Shown piece by piece: positions 1 to 11,870 of a stretch of DNA of 64,000 nucleotides (position 1 is the first letter of the stretch; each line of letters begins with the position of its first letter). Source of the stretch: Diprion similis (Eukaryota; Arthropoda; Insecta; Hymenoptera; Diprionidae); NCBI RefSeq assembly GCF_021155765.1, contig NC_060115.1:2418001-2482000 (forward strand), read 5' to 3'. The translations under genes and the position numbers were made by a program. The notes under the pieces are model-generated. The model was given only the letters and a program-made list of their open reading frames with translations, was not told the DNA's origin and did no database searches.

Positions 1-275
1 ATACATTAGACTATATCAAAAAAATTGACAGTGTACTGAAAATATTGTTCAAGATGACGAAAAAGAAATACCACAAAAATTTCAGATTTTAATATTGATA
101 TTTAGAGGTGCCTCATCGCGATTTTCTACTTTCCATAAGAATAACATGGCAAAAATGGTTCTTGCTCCTTGCGATTTTTATAACTAGATAACGACGCGTC
201 GTACAGAAAATTAAAAAACATGTATTTGTAGGAAATTGAACGTTCTACAAAAAAGGTCTCTTGTCATTTTACGAT

Positions 276-351
276 AAGTCTACTCCTTCAAAAGTTATTT
301 GAGGTCAAACATCAGCAAAGGACCTCAAATAACTTTTGAAGGAGTAGACTT
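276..351. repeat. Perfect 31-bp inverted repeat with 14-bp loop
   Basis: The arms at 276-306 and 321-351 are exact reverse complements, and 14 bases lie between them. The arm begins AAGTCTACTCC and ends GAGGTC. No open frame or flanking terminal repeat explains it. It could be a small foldback element or a transcribed hairpin. Confidence 0.85.
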
Positions 352-1885
352 AGAAGAAGTAGATTAAAATTTTTGGTATATACATATACTTAAAATGGGT
401 TTAATGTAGATATTTAATGTAACGTTATGTATATATGAGAAGACAACCTTTTCAGAAGACAAAAAAAAAGAGATTTAAAGAGAAAAAAAAGGGAGCAACG
501 ATTGTAAGAATAATACAAATAGCAATCGTTGCAAATCTCATGGGAACGGCGTGAGTAATAAGCAAAAAATACCGCTGCATGCAGTGCAGTGGATCAAAAG
601 AAGCAAGTGATACATAATTTATGTAAACGTAACACATGCGCATAACTGTATAACTATAAGTAAGGATAATATCGGTAAGCCAAAGACGTATTGTTGTATC
701 GCTAAAAACCAATAGGGAGGAAAAAAGTCGATCCAGCTTCCTGGAATATCTGCACAGAAATGTGAATCCGAAGTGTTTGGAATCGGTAGAGAATCACGTC
801 TTATTTGCATTACGAAGCATGCACGCATGTAAATGTTCACGTATGTATACGCATCAATAACGTAATGATACATAATAAATTAATTCGGTCTAACAATGCA
901 GGATTTTTTTTTTCGTTCTTTCTTTCTTTCTTTTTTTTTTTTTTTTTTTTTTTTTATTTTAATTTATTTAATTTTTTTATGTTTGCTTTTTACCCATCTT
1001 TTTTCTTCGCCCGGAGTGGCACCGGAATCTCTCGTGAGACGAGGCGAAAGAGATGAAAATTCATTCGAAGTATAATAAGAAGACGAAGAAGAAAAAGAAA
1101 TTGAGATGAATATCAAACGGCTGTCCAGATATTGTGAAAGACATCGACACTGTTATGCAAATTTCGTACACACGTGCATATATATATATATATGACAATA
1201 TGTAAGTAAGTATGTATGTATGTATATAAATGCGGTTGTACGTGAATGGATTTACATGAAACGGGAAATGAGTGAATATTTAAGCCGACTATTTCACGTC
1301 AATAAATAATCACGACCGAACCGGGAATATTAAAGTAATATAATAAAATTAAAAAAAAAACTAAAAAATACTTTACGTAAGATCAGCTTGGAATTTTCCA
1401 GATGAAAATTTCATTTCTCGAGATGAATGTCCCATGATTTTCAATCCTTGCGACACGTTTTTTGCCTTAATTATTCGTATTTAATATAATACACCAAGGA
1501 AAAGGAGAAACCTTCACGCGTTGAAATGCAGCAGCAACAAAGTTCTGCGGAAACGGGATCAGATCGATTCCGTTGCAGCATATATCAGTGAATACCGGGA
1601 GAAAGAGAAAGAGAGAAATAGAGAGAAAGAGAGAGAGGCTGTATTTCAATCAGGTCGACGTTTCAATAAAGTTACGGGCGTTCGCCATGCGAGCAGCCGA
1701 TCATACAGTTGATTCAACGATTCTAACTGCTGCGGCAATATGGAATATGTGCAACACAAATTGACAAGGAAACTCAAGGATCGTAGAAGAAAGAAAAAAA
1801 AAACTTTAATTAAACAAATGTCCAGTAATATAATAATATCCACACTTTACAATCGGATCGCAATTTTGTGTATGTAAAAAGATTT
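352..1885. other. Gene-free AT-rich stretch
   Basis: I see no coding signal here. It holds a long T-run near 930-955, a short TA run near 1178, GA-rich simple sequence near 1600-1640, and open frames that are only low-complexity translations. Confidence 0.6.
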
Positions 1886-2275
1886 CTCTGCACAGATTGA
1901 ATATTTCGATATCGAGTTTTTTGTTTTTCAAACGACTAAAAAAGAAATGATGAAAAAAATCTCCTCCCAACAAAATTTAGATTACGGTAGTATGTGTGGT
2001 GAAAAAAAAAAAAAAAAATTTCAATCTCCTGCGATGAAAGTACATGTGCGCAAGGAATTTTTGGGAGCGGTACGCAGGTTTTTTTTTTCTTTTCTTTTTT
2101 TCTTTCTTTTTCCCAAAAGTTCGTTGCGCATGCACTTTCGTCTCAGAAGATTGAAATTTTTTTTTTCACCACGCATACTAGGATAATCTAAATTTTGTTG
2201 GAAAGAATTTTTGATCACATCTTTTTTAGTCGTTTAAAAAATCAAAAACTCGATATTATCAAAATTTCACTGTAG
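1886..2275. mobile_element. Foldback MITE, family A copy 1
   Basis: The two halves are inverted copies of each other: the left half, with its hallmarks CGATATCGAG, ACAAAATTTAGATTA and TTTCAATCTCC, recurs as reverse complement in the right half. A second copy of the same palindromic element lies at 39431-39786. The right edge runs directly into a 30-base C tract, so the true end is unclear. No transposase is encoded, so this would be a non-autonomous element. Confidence 0.75.

Positions 2276-2305
<30 letters not shown>
2276..2305. repeat. Poly-C tract of 30 bases
   Basis: An uninterrupted C run abuts the right end of the family A foldback element. The length should be treated as uncertain in any assembly. 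Confidence 0.9.
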
Positions 2306-2306
<1 letters not shown>

Positions 2307-3603
2307 CCCCTTAATGGTACATAATGAATAGCAACAGCAATGATGATGATAATCATTTGTAGGTAGTTACAAATGAAAATCGCGAGGATCGTGAGCAAAG
2401 CGATAGTTGAATTAATTTTATTATTATCTACTCGCGTATCGCGTATAGCTTAATAATTTTGGATCGAGAGGGTGGTCCAAAACTTTTTACACATACTGTA
2501 TATTTGTATAATTATGTATATATATATATATATGTATACACATATACTATATTAATTATCGCAGTACGCTGCCGTCATGGACGTCACGATTATCCCGTTA
2601 AAATATACTGACGCAGCAATCCGCAACGAGTTTCATATCTGTGTACACCGACGCTGCACAGTAAACGATAATTTCTACTATAGATTCGTTTGCTTTAGCA
2701 GCTTTGCTATAATAGTCACGCTAATTCTAACACGTATAGCGTATAAATTGCATAAAGGCAAAGAAGTACAGAGATTTTTTGGTTTAATATATATTCATTT
2801 ATTCTACACAATAAATAAAAGAAGAAAAAAGAATATTAATAAAAAGAAAAAATCCTTAATCGAGATTTTTAATACATGATATTTGTATAACAGTATAAAT
2901 TAAACCTGATTAATGTGAAATGAATATATGAGATGATATAGTTATTTCTCAGTCTTTCGTCACACTTTTGACGCAGAGTGTTATTACAACATTCCAAGGC
3001 TAAAAGGCGAAACGTAAAGAGCTGCAAAATACCGGCCATCATACAAAGTATAAATCGTTGTATGTATAGATAAGAATTTAAAATCGTCTAACACGAGACA
3101 ACAAGATTAAATTAAAAGAATTCATAATCAAAACTTGCACTCGAAAATTTATGACATCCGTTGGATTGAATTTTATAATATATGTATCGCGTCTTATCTC
3201 GTACGTATACTTGTTTTAAAAAAAAAACGTATCCTGAGTTTTTTTCAATTTTTTTTTTTTTTTTTTTCAAACTACGAAAAAATTCTCAAATATCCAGTCA
3301 AATTATTATAAGAACAGATAGCGATCAAATTCGACGGGACAATAAAATTTTTGGTGTACGTGTACGTGTACGTGTATCTCTTTTTTTCATTCCGTTTTCT
3401 TCTTTCCTTTTTTTTTTTTTTTTTGCTGTTTTTTTTTTCTTCGTAAAATATGGAAAAGGATCGATTCTACAGAAATCAATTCCACAGCTCGAATTTTCTA
3501 CAGAATAATTTTCTAATTTCACACTTTTAATAATTCGATAGTAACAAATTCTATAAAAAAAAAACAAAATTTCTCTAGAAAAATATTCCGTAAGAAATTA
3601 TTG
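2306..3603. other. Gene-free AT-rich stretch
   Basis: There are only simple repeats here: a TA run near 2515, T-runs at 3240-3270 and 3405-3440, and a short GTGTAC repeat near 3359. No gene is supported. Confidence 0.6.
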
Positions 3604-3742
3604 TGTAGAACAATTCTCATGTAGAATTTAAATCATGCAGGATAAATTTCTGATTCGAATTTCAAATTCCTTCCTGTAGAGAAATATTTATATAGAAACG
3701 AGTTTGTAGAACATTCGCTCTGTAGAACTGATTTTTGTAGAA
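3604..3742. repeat. Degenerate repeat of a TGTAGAA motif, about 16-bp period
   Basis: The word TGTAGAA or a close variant starts at 3604, 3620, 3636, 3675, 3691, 3705, 3721 and 3736. The steps are mostly 14-16 bases, with one skipped stretch. The spacers differ, so the motif is periodic rather than a plain tandem copy. Related inverted words (TTCTACAGAA) lie just upstream near 3465-3505. Confidence 0.6.
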
Positions 3743-3976
3743 TCGGAACTCACTGTAAAATATCTCTGCCTTACTTCTTACGATTAGAGCACGTATACAG
3801 TATGGAGGCAACTTGATGGCGGAAAAAGTGTCCAGAGTCAGCGATAGAGACGGACATAGTATTAGTAAGTCTAGTTGCCCTCTCTTTCTACGACAGGAGC
3901 GTATCTATCGTATTATAATTGAGTGCCCTGAGCACTGCGCTGATACAAAAAGGATAATATGTGTTATACATGCATA

Positions 3977-4617
3977 TTAAGGCCTCCCTTATTTAGGGGA
4001 TGGACGCGATTTTGCCGCCCCACCCGACAAATCAACTTCAAGTAATTCGAAAACAATTGTCTAATTTTTTCAAATTTCTACCTCAACTCTGGGATAGTCA
4101 GCTTTGTGATCGAAGTTTCTTATGGAAATAACGTCGGAAAAACTTGTTTCTTCGGTATATATTTTGTTGCAAGAGTAATGATATTAAAAAAAATCTATAA
4201 CTGCGAGGTTTTAGTGGGTATTAGTGTTAATATCTGTAAAAAAAATTTACATCACGATACCAGAAAATTTAGACGAATTGCACATCATCTGAATAAAAAA
4301 AAGTCAAATTTCGAGGGTGTGCAATTCGTCGAGATTGCGTGATATGATTATGTGAATTTTTTTCCCAGATAGTAGCACTATTGCCGATTAAAATCTCACA
4401 GTTACAAATTTTCTGTCAACATTATTACTTTTACAATAAAATATATACTGAGAAAAAAAGTTATTTCCATAAGAAACTTCGATCACAAAGCGGATTATCT
4501 TAAGAGTTGAGGTAAAAGTCTGAAAAAATTAGTTAATTGTTTTCTAATTATTTGAAGTTGATTTTGGGGGTGGGGCAGCAAAAATTCGTCAACACCATAA
4601 ACAAGGGACACCCTAAT
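3977..4617. mobile_element. Foldback MITE with arms of about 160 bp
   Basis: The left arm, from about 3977 to 4140, is the imperfect reverse complement of the right arm, about 4455 to 4617. Shared landmarks are TTGTGATCGAAGTTTCTTATGG, seen inverted as CCATAAGAAACTTCGATCAC, and the outer edge TTAAGG-CTCCCTTATTTA against its partner TTAGGGTGTCCCTTGTTTA. The roughly 300-base centre has an open frame (4106-4342) that resembles no protein. Non-autonomous element. Confidence 0.75.
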
Positions 4618-5721
4618 GCATATGCACTAGTTGATCAGGTCATTAAAAAAAGTCATCGATATCAATTTATCGTATTTTCAAATGAAACGATCTAATTTAT
4701 GAACGTGTAATGGACATATTCGTCGGAAAGATGAGTAAAATATTGAAACGCATATTCTCTAATCGTAATACAGTGTTTTTCAACCCTTAAGCCAGGTAAA
4801 GGTAAAAAGTAGAAACGAAGTGCTGCGAGGAGTCGTTGGATTTTAAAAATCCTTCGAAATCACTGACATACTTGTATGATTATGGTCGCCAGATCTTTTT
4901 TACTTGTAAAAGGGTCGCGAATTGAAGAACGTTGAAAAAACTGCTCCGACGTATCTCCGGCAAATCACAAGTCTCGTTCGTTTACGGTTGAACGGACGTA
5001 TAAATTTGAGAATACACGGCATAGAAAAAAGTGGAAAAAGGAAAAAGCGAATCGAAAAAAACCCGGTCTGTTAAAATTCCAGACGCGGTATGCCCGGGAG
5101 TCGATTACGTGCGTATCACGTCTCCTTCGCCTTACATTGTAACACTGCGAGGAAAAGTATCAAATTTACACGACAAGTGGGGTTCGTACCAAAGTCGGAC
5201 CCCACATATTGTAAGCGTTTAGATCCGATCTCAAATTTTCCAAACTACCTATTTTCTTATCTCTTCCATTCTTTGTCTTCCAATCAAATTTCTCCTGCAC
5301 GTATATACATCATACGTATAATTTTGTAAACGTTATATTTATTTAAAAAGAAGAAAGTGTTGAGAATTTTGTAGATTAAAAATTAAGAAAATAAAATAGT
5401 AGCAGTAACGTAGAAAGAAGGAGAAAAAAAAAAAACAACAGAAAACATTCAACTCGCGCGAACATGCAAATTTCGACAAAAGTTTTCAATCAAAATTGTT
5501 ATTACACGTAATGGAAATCAAAAATCTGCTAAAAATCATTTAAATTTCCAATATTGCGTGTAAAATGTGTAAGTATGATGAATTTTCCAACCCTCACAAT
5601 TCACCCTTAAAATCTCTCCAGCATCAAGAACACACACGTATAATCATCATCCAAAAACAGCGTAACGTAAATAGCTATAGGTTGAAATCGGATAAGGGTC
5701 GAAAGAGAATTCCTAGGTCAT

Positions 5722-5753
<32 letters not shown>

Positions 5754-5925
5754 AGGGGGGAGGAAGGTGCGGCGACGCCCGAAGAGCCGCAACCAACTGG
5801 GCATGAGGAGGGGGGAGGAAACGACGAGGAGAAGCCGAGCGTCGCGTCGGACCCACCGTGAGGGGCCCGGGCCCAGCGGAGGCGGCGATCTCCGATGTCA
5901 CACGGACCGACGTCGACGCCTCCCT

Positions 5926-5963
5926 CTCTTCTCTTCTCTTCTCTTCTCTTCTCTTCTCTTCTC
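5926..5963. repeat. TCTTC pentanucleotide microsatellite
   Basis: About seven head-to-tail copies of the pentamer are present, at the end of a CpG-rich patch. Confidence 0.9.
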
Positions 5964-6799
5964 GTGTTTCGGTTTTTGGTCTGCGACGAAGTTCCAGGAA
6001 TCGTTTTCGGTAGGAGAGAAAAGCCGAAGCGCCGTCTTCTCGTGCGGTTCGAAGTCTCCTTCGTAATTCCTTAAGCCCTCCTCTCCTACCTCGACGAACT
6101 TTTCAACAAACGCCTTAACCCATTGTTTGTTTTGTATAATAGAGTATATATAGATGCGATGCCGCGGTAGGTACGTCAGACTTCTTCCATGCCGTGCCCA
6201 TATACGCCCTGCCTACCTATCCCAAGAAAAAAGGAGGGAAAGGGAAGGGGAAGGGGATACGACACTTCTGACGTGCGATAAGTAATTGAAAAGTATTAAT
6301 TACTCGGAAGGTTGGGTTCCGTTGGGCTAGGTTAGGTTACGTTGGGTACAAATGGAGGACGCCGAGGGTAACGCGATAGCAGCGGCCACCTCTTCATCCT
6401 CTCATCAACCTTTCCATTTACTACAACCTGCAGCTTCTTCTCGTCGGGAGAAGACGCTGGCCAAGAGAGAAAGAGAGAGAGAGAGAGAGAGATAATTTTT
6501 TGGTCGTCTTCCGATACCGACGCGAGACGATTATGTGATAAATCAAGTATATGGATATCATAATAGAGGCTAGTTTGCATGATGCGTGGAAATATATGTA
6601 TATATATAAATATATACGTTCTTCCATAAAATAATAAAGAATATCGTGTAATAAAAAAAGATTCTTTCGATCTCGTCAAGTATCTTAAAATCGTCGAAAC
6701 TATGATATCGTAGCGAAGGAATAGCGTGGGAAAATCAAAGGCAGTCATTACCACAAGCTATAGTATAATTCAACAACTTGTATAATTGAAGATATTGCT

Positions 6800-6842
6800 G
6801 AAGAAGAAGAAGAAGAAGAAGAAGAAGAAGAAGAAGAAGAAA
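6800..6842. repeat. GAA trinucleotide microsatellite
   Basis: About 14 uninterrupted GAA units. Confidence 0.9.
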
Positions 6843-7550
6843 ATGGTTAGAGAAGAAAATTTATAACGCCGTCATCACACGGTATAATAAAAGGAAATGA
6901 TCGATGAATCATTCTATAATATCAGACACGAAGTAAAGAGTTTAAAGTTGTCTAGATAGTCGAACTGACAATGAGATCGCAGAGGCGTAGACTTTCAAGT
7001 TAGGTAAGTACGAGGAGCCGATTCCTGAATGAAAGAGCCTAGCCGGCGCGTTCCACGCGTACGGCGGCGTGACTTACAGGTTCGAAAAGAGAGAGAAAGA
7101 AATAGAATGAGAGATGAGGGAGGAGGCGTAAAAAGAGTGGCGTTCGGAAGCGAATTAATGTACATACATACTCCATACATTGTGAATAAACAGACGAGAA
7201 AGGCACAAGATCGGAATATGATCGCGAGGTAGAAAATTTAAATGACGTATGGTTATGTGGCTACTATGCCATTCGAAAGGTTGGAATACCGAACGGACCA
7301 CCGAATTAATCTCAGTATCGGCATCTCTCTGGCGCGTCGCGTCGTCGTTTGAAATAATCCTGATCGTGGGATCGAAGTGTTGAATTTAAATCAATTTAAT
7401 ACACGATAATATAGCCTAAACTGGATGTTGTTGCAGAGCAGCAGCTGACTCTCGCTCACTCTCGAGTAATTAATACAGCTGCAGTTCACTTTATTTATGT
7501 TTTTCTACTTTTATCGTCACTTCGGATCTACGTCTATAGTTTATAGATAT

Positions 7551-7552
7551 AC

Positions 7553-7599
<47 letters not shown>
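7551..7599. repeat. TA dinucleotide microsatellite
   Basis: About 24 TA units in a row, with a slight imperfection at the left edge. Confidence 0.9.
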
Positions 7600-7603
<4 letters not shown>

Positions 7604-8012
7604 GCTTTGTACTACGTAGCGGCGTACAACTTCAACCCCTTCCTCCACCCACCCCCCTGCAGTCAATGAGCTAGAAAATAACAAAGGAAGGCGGCGGCGG
7701 CGCCGATCTCGATTCAAATCTTATCGCATGTATATACCTAGTGGTACCTGATAACCACCGTTGCTGCTCTGCTTCGCTTTGACTGCTGCTTATTGTGATG
7801 ATAAACGTTCGATGTAATTCAAAGCAAGAACTTCATTTCTTAGGAGAAACCCTCGAGGTATACACTGTTAAAAATCGTTATCAATTTACTACACAATTTA
7901 TTGTAGAAAAGAATTGTGAATTTACGAAATCAGGTTGGAAATTTAAATTTACGATGAAAATATTTGATTTTATTCAAATTTAGAGAAAAAACAAAAGACG
8001 AAAAAAAATTTC

Positions 8013-8210
8013 GGGGCAAAGTGGACGCCGTGAAATTTTTTAAATAACAAGAGGATAAAACGAACCAGCTGAACTACTTTTTATTAAACATGATTGCTTT
8101 TCATTGAGAAATCTAGATAATAATTTAATATAATTGTTCATATGAAAACTAAACATTTTAATCTGACTTTAAGCGTTACTTTCTCAAGGATCCCATTTTG
8201 TCCCACCCTT
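8013..8210. mobile_element. Interspersed element, family B copy 1
   Basis: It starts GGGGCAAAGTGG and ends CCCATTTTGTCCCACCC, which are inverted versions of each other. The interior (ATAACAAGAGGATAAAACGA, ACCAGCTGAAC, TAATTTAATATAATTGTTC) recurs at 11396-11692 with substitutions and a length difference. There is no open frame of interest, so it is probably non-autonomous. Confidence 0.7.
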
Positions 8211-10290
8211 CTCTGTACAAAAAACTAAAAAAATAAACTTTGAATTCGAGGTTAAAATTCGTGATAAATCTATCCATATATATAGTAATTAATTTTATCG
8301 AAAGCGCATTAATTACGCAAAGGACGTAAATAAATAAATGAAACCGAGCGTGGTTGCTGCGTCAGGTAATATCTAAGCCTGGATCTAAATTGGTGGAGCA
8401 TCGACGTCATCGAGGAAGGTTTCGAGTCGGTCGGTCTATCCGAAAAGCCAAAGAACCGGGACCATCGGTCGCATCAGGTTCCTCCTTGGCTGTTGGCCGA
8501 TCGCTCGTCGTCCTCCTCGGAGGGCAGATCCTTGCGCTGCCACGACGCATTCGAACCGCATTCCTGGCTTCTTGTGTGGCGGTTTGGTCCGTCGGTTCGA
8601 CGGTACCGCGGAACGAAGAAAGAACGGAACGGAACGGAACGGACGCGAGAAACGAAGCTCGGCTCTGACCGGGCTCCGAAATTACCGGGGTGAACGTATG
8701 TGTCTACCTGTGATCGGGCGGTTCAATTTCAAAATTGAAGACAATCGGGGTCGAAACGGGACGTTTATCTTTTTGCCCTGCTGCGGCGAATCAAAAGCCG
8801 TGAATAATTCACCTGCGAATGAATGCCGAGATAGTTGGAATTGTGTATCGATAACGTCAACGAAACGAATCGTTTGAACGAAAAATTTTGATATTCTAAG
8901 ATTCGAGAATTTTTACGACGTGGAAATATGGTTTTTGTGAGATAGAATATTGGGGAAATTGTGTTTTTATAAACAGATGAATGTAAAGTTGCGAAATATA
9001 GCCGTAAAACGACTTTTCCGTAATTCTTAGACGACGATAATTTCGAAAGCTCTTTTGTTTTAATAGAAAAGTGATCTAAAGTCCAGAATACTAGACCAAA
9101 TTAAAGTCAAATGTTGGTAGATCAATGACATTATGCCGGTCTTCTAAAGGTTAAATTGGTCTAATTATTTTTTTATTTTTTTTTGTTCACCCACAATTAC
9201 ATCCTTCGTTATTTTATTTTAGATAGAAAAAAGGATCAACAGCCCCATCCTATACGCAATTCTTGACAAAAACACTCTCCGAGGCATTTTCCTTATACAT
9301 ATAGAAGCGCAGAAAGAAAGAAATGGCATAGATTCTAAAAAATCGCGATAGTAAATTCGTCGAATTGGTGCCGTTTCTTCAATTCTGCATAAAATGAAAA
9401 TGCATTGTAGTGATTTTCTTCAGAATTGCGTATAGAATGCTTTTTCGCGTTTGAGACACGCACAGGCTTCGATATTCGGAGATCCGTACATCAGCGTCGA
9501 AATCGATTATGGCATCGTCTTAAAAGCTGCAGATACGTTTCGTTACGAAGGGTTATTTACTCCCAAAATCAGTTGAAATCAGAATGAAATAAGACGAAGA
9601 AATTGCTTTGAAATCGTATGAAATTGCAGAAAACCAAACGAAGTGATCCAGAATCGTAAAAAATTGCTGTGAAATTTTTTAAAGTAACATATGATACCAG
9701 ATGAAATCATCAAAAGTCACGAAATCATGAAATCACGTGTACCTACGTTAAGGGTAATCTAGCCCAACTTAACCTAACCTAACATAAGACAATTTTCCAG
9801 AATCCAGTGGATTTTTATGACCGTTTTATAAAATTTTAGTAACAAGAGCGTGCGTCCAGTGAAAATGATGAGCGAATTACGTAGGCGATAGAAGGCTTGC
9901 AGATGATGTAGGTATATAATTGACTTTAGCCTAATACCTTGGATCGTTGGCGAGAAAAACCGGGGATCGCGGTTATTTTCCAATCGGCACGTGTGTGCGA
10001 TGCGTAATCAGGGCGACCGGAGGAGCGGGGGCGTGCCTACGTACCGTGCCAGGCGCAGAGTTTGAATTTACGAGTAAGATTTGCCAAGCTAGTGTATATT
10101 ATGTCGTTTGCCGCAAGCAAGGCACGTGCAGTGTGGAAGTTGAGGACGCTTAATTTTAGATTCGGTACAGGTATACCGAATTTCTTTTTCAAAAACAATA
10201 AAAGAAAAAGAAATAATGAAAAAAAACACCCACTCGCAAAATTCTTTTGAAAACCTCTAATCGATCGTTGTATATATATATATATATATA
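8211..10290. other. Gene-free stretch with a moderately GC-rich patch
   Basis: The patch at 8354-8700 is open in several frames but gives arginine-rich, low-information translations. It contains GGAAC-type short repeats. A CCTAACCTAAC run lies near 9766-9780. No gene is supported. Confidence 0.45.
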
Positions 10291-10475
10291 TTAGGGTGGC
10301 GCAAAAAAACCGACTGTTTTTTTTTTTTTTTCGAGTCTTGTGTGAAAAAATGTTAGTTTTTGATGTTTTAAGAGCCCACTCCAAAGGAAAGTTCAAAAAA
10401 AAAAATTTTAAAGGTCACTCAAAATTTAAAAAAATGTCACAAATCGTCAAAAAATTGAATTAAAATGTGCGGGTA
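10291..10475. mobile_element. Truncated MITE, family C copy 1
   Basis: It begins TTAGGGTGGCGCAAAAAAACC directly after a TA run. It shares GAGTCTTGTGT, AATGTTAGTTTTT and AAGAGCCCACTCCAAAGGA with the complete copy at 37741-38309. The opposite terminal repeat is missing, so this copy is a deletion derivative; its right limit is approximate. Confidence 0.7.
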
Positions 10476-10632
10476 TATCTGCAGGGTAGACTCAAATTTT
10501 TGGGTACAGCAGCAACAGCAACAGCAGCGGGTAGTCACTCATTGCAGTTACACGAGGGGTAGGGACGAGGTGCTTTATAAAACGAGGATGAGAAATGCAA
10601 ATGCCGGTTGGTGCAAGGGAATAAGGTAGACA

Positions 10633-11033
10633 CGGGGTGGCCACAAATATTTGGGAAATATATTTCCTGACATTTCAATGTTTTCCCTGACATTTTGCAA
10701 GTTCCGGCAACTTACCAAATCCTAAATCGTTCAGCGTATTACCTCGATATTCGGTTAAAATTCAATTCGAATTGACGAAAAATATAACATAAAAAAAAAT
10801 TAGTTTCCATCCAATTTGTTTCCTCTACGAAAGAAGGTAAACTTATTACCTTAAAAAGACCGTTTCTAATTCCCACGATGGAAAACTGATATCTTCACTT
10901 TTTTCGACGACCAAATTAAAAATCCTCTATAAAATTCCAGCTTTTCCACGAGCCCTTTTAAATTCCCTGACATTTCCAGGTTTTTCAGATTTACCAGGTG
11001 TGTGTGTGTGTGTGTGTGTGTGTAGCCACCCCG
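10633..11033. mobile_element. MITE-like element with CGGGGTGGCCACA ends
   Basis: The left end CGGGGTGGCCACA is matched, inverted, by the right end TGTAGCCACCCCG. The interior has several TTCCCTGACATTT words in one orientation, and a TG microsatellite (about 10999-11023) sits just inside the right end. No protein is encoded. Confidence 0.6.
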
Positions 11034-11337
11034 ATGCGTGTATACATATACATACCCACATACACAGACCCGTAGTGCGCGCGTGGCTAGACAAAGACGG
11101 TGCAAGTGAGCGAGTGTATGTATAACCTACCTACATAACGCTGTTATTTCTATATTTTCTATCCTCGCGCGGTGTTTCTTCGGCGCTAATTGAGCGCTTC
11201 GAAAACGCGCTCCCTTGATCGCTTCGCATATCGCGGACTCAGCAAGTTAATACAACGTCGAGTTGCGTAGGTCGGCATCGTGCGAGGCTAGCCAACAAAC
11301 GCCTCCTCCTATCCCTCCCTCGACATTGTTGCATTAT

Positions 11338-11362
11338 GGGGGGGGGGGGGGGGGGGGGGGGG
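11338..11362. repeat. Poly-G tract of about 25 bases
   Basis: An uninterrupted G run sits about 33 bases upstream of the second family B element. Confidence 0.9.
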
Positions 11363-11395
11363 CACTTTAAAATTTTTGATATTTCAAAAAATTTG

Positions 11396-11692
11396 GGAGA
11401 AAAGTGGGCAACCTGAAATTTTTTAAATAACAAGGGGATAAAATGAACCAGCTGAACTTTTTATTAAATATGAATTATTCGGAAATCATTAACTCGAGTT
11501 ATTGCATAGCTCATAACGCGAAATGTTTGAAGTCGTCAAAGTGAAATGGTTTTTTGAACTTGAATTTATGATTACTTTTTCTCTCGAGAAAGATAGATAA
11601 TAATTTAATATAATTGTTCGTAAGAAAATTTAACGTTTTATTCTGATTTTAGGCATTATTTTTTTAAAGGACCCACTTTGCCCCACCCTTCC
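11396..11692. mobile_element. Interspersed element, family B copy 2
   Basis: A longer relative of 8013-8210, with the same start (AAAGTGGGCAACCTGAAATTT), the same interior words and the same end (CCCACTTTGCCCCACCC). It carries about 100 extra bases in the middle. Confidence 0.7.
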
Positions 11693-11870
11693 CTGCTATT
11701 TTGATCCGTATATAATCACGTATAAGAAGAATTAACGAAGAAGCGTCTTGTTTTTAGTGCACCACACACATTAGATACACGTATATGTAAGTGATTAGAT
11801 ACCTAAAATACATTAGCATACTTTATTTTTGTTCAATTTTTATCCGTTCGATTATTAGCCTTAAACTGCT

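Larger units (their letters stand above)
4618..8012. other. Gene-free stretch with GC-rich patch and microsatellites
   Basis: A GC- and CpG-rich patch at about 5740-5920 is followed by TCTTC repeats (5926-5963). Other simple repeats are GA (about 6473-6491), GAA (6800-6842) and TA (7551-7599). A good donor-like site (AAGTTAG/GTAAGT) lies near 7000. Such patches often mark promoters or untranslated first exons in insects, but no coding sequence is supported here. A GGTTA-rich run lies at about 6310-6350. Confidence 0.45.

Noticed and set aside
6332-6754. 140-residue minus-strand open frame
   Set aside because: It runs through a GA microsatellite and an AT-rich tract, with no domain or splice context.
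8354-8668. Arginine-rich plus-strand open frame in a GC-rich patch
   Set aside because: Several frames are open together, codon use is not gene-like, and there is no splice-linked continuation.
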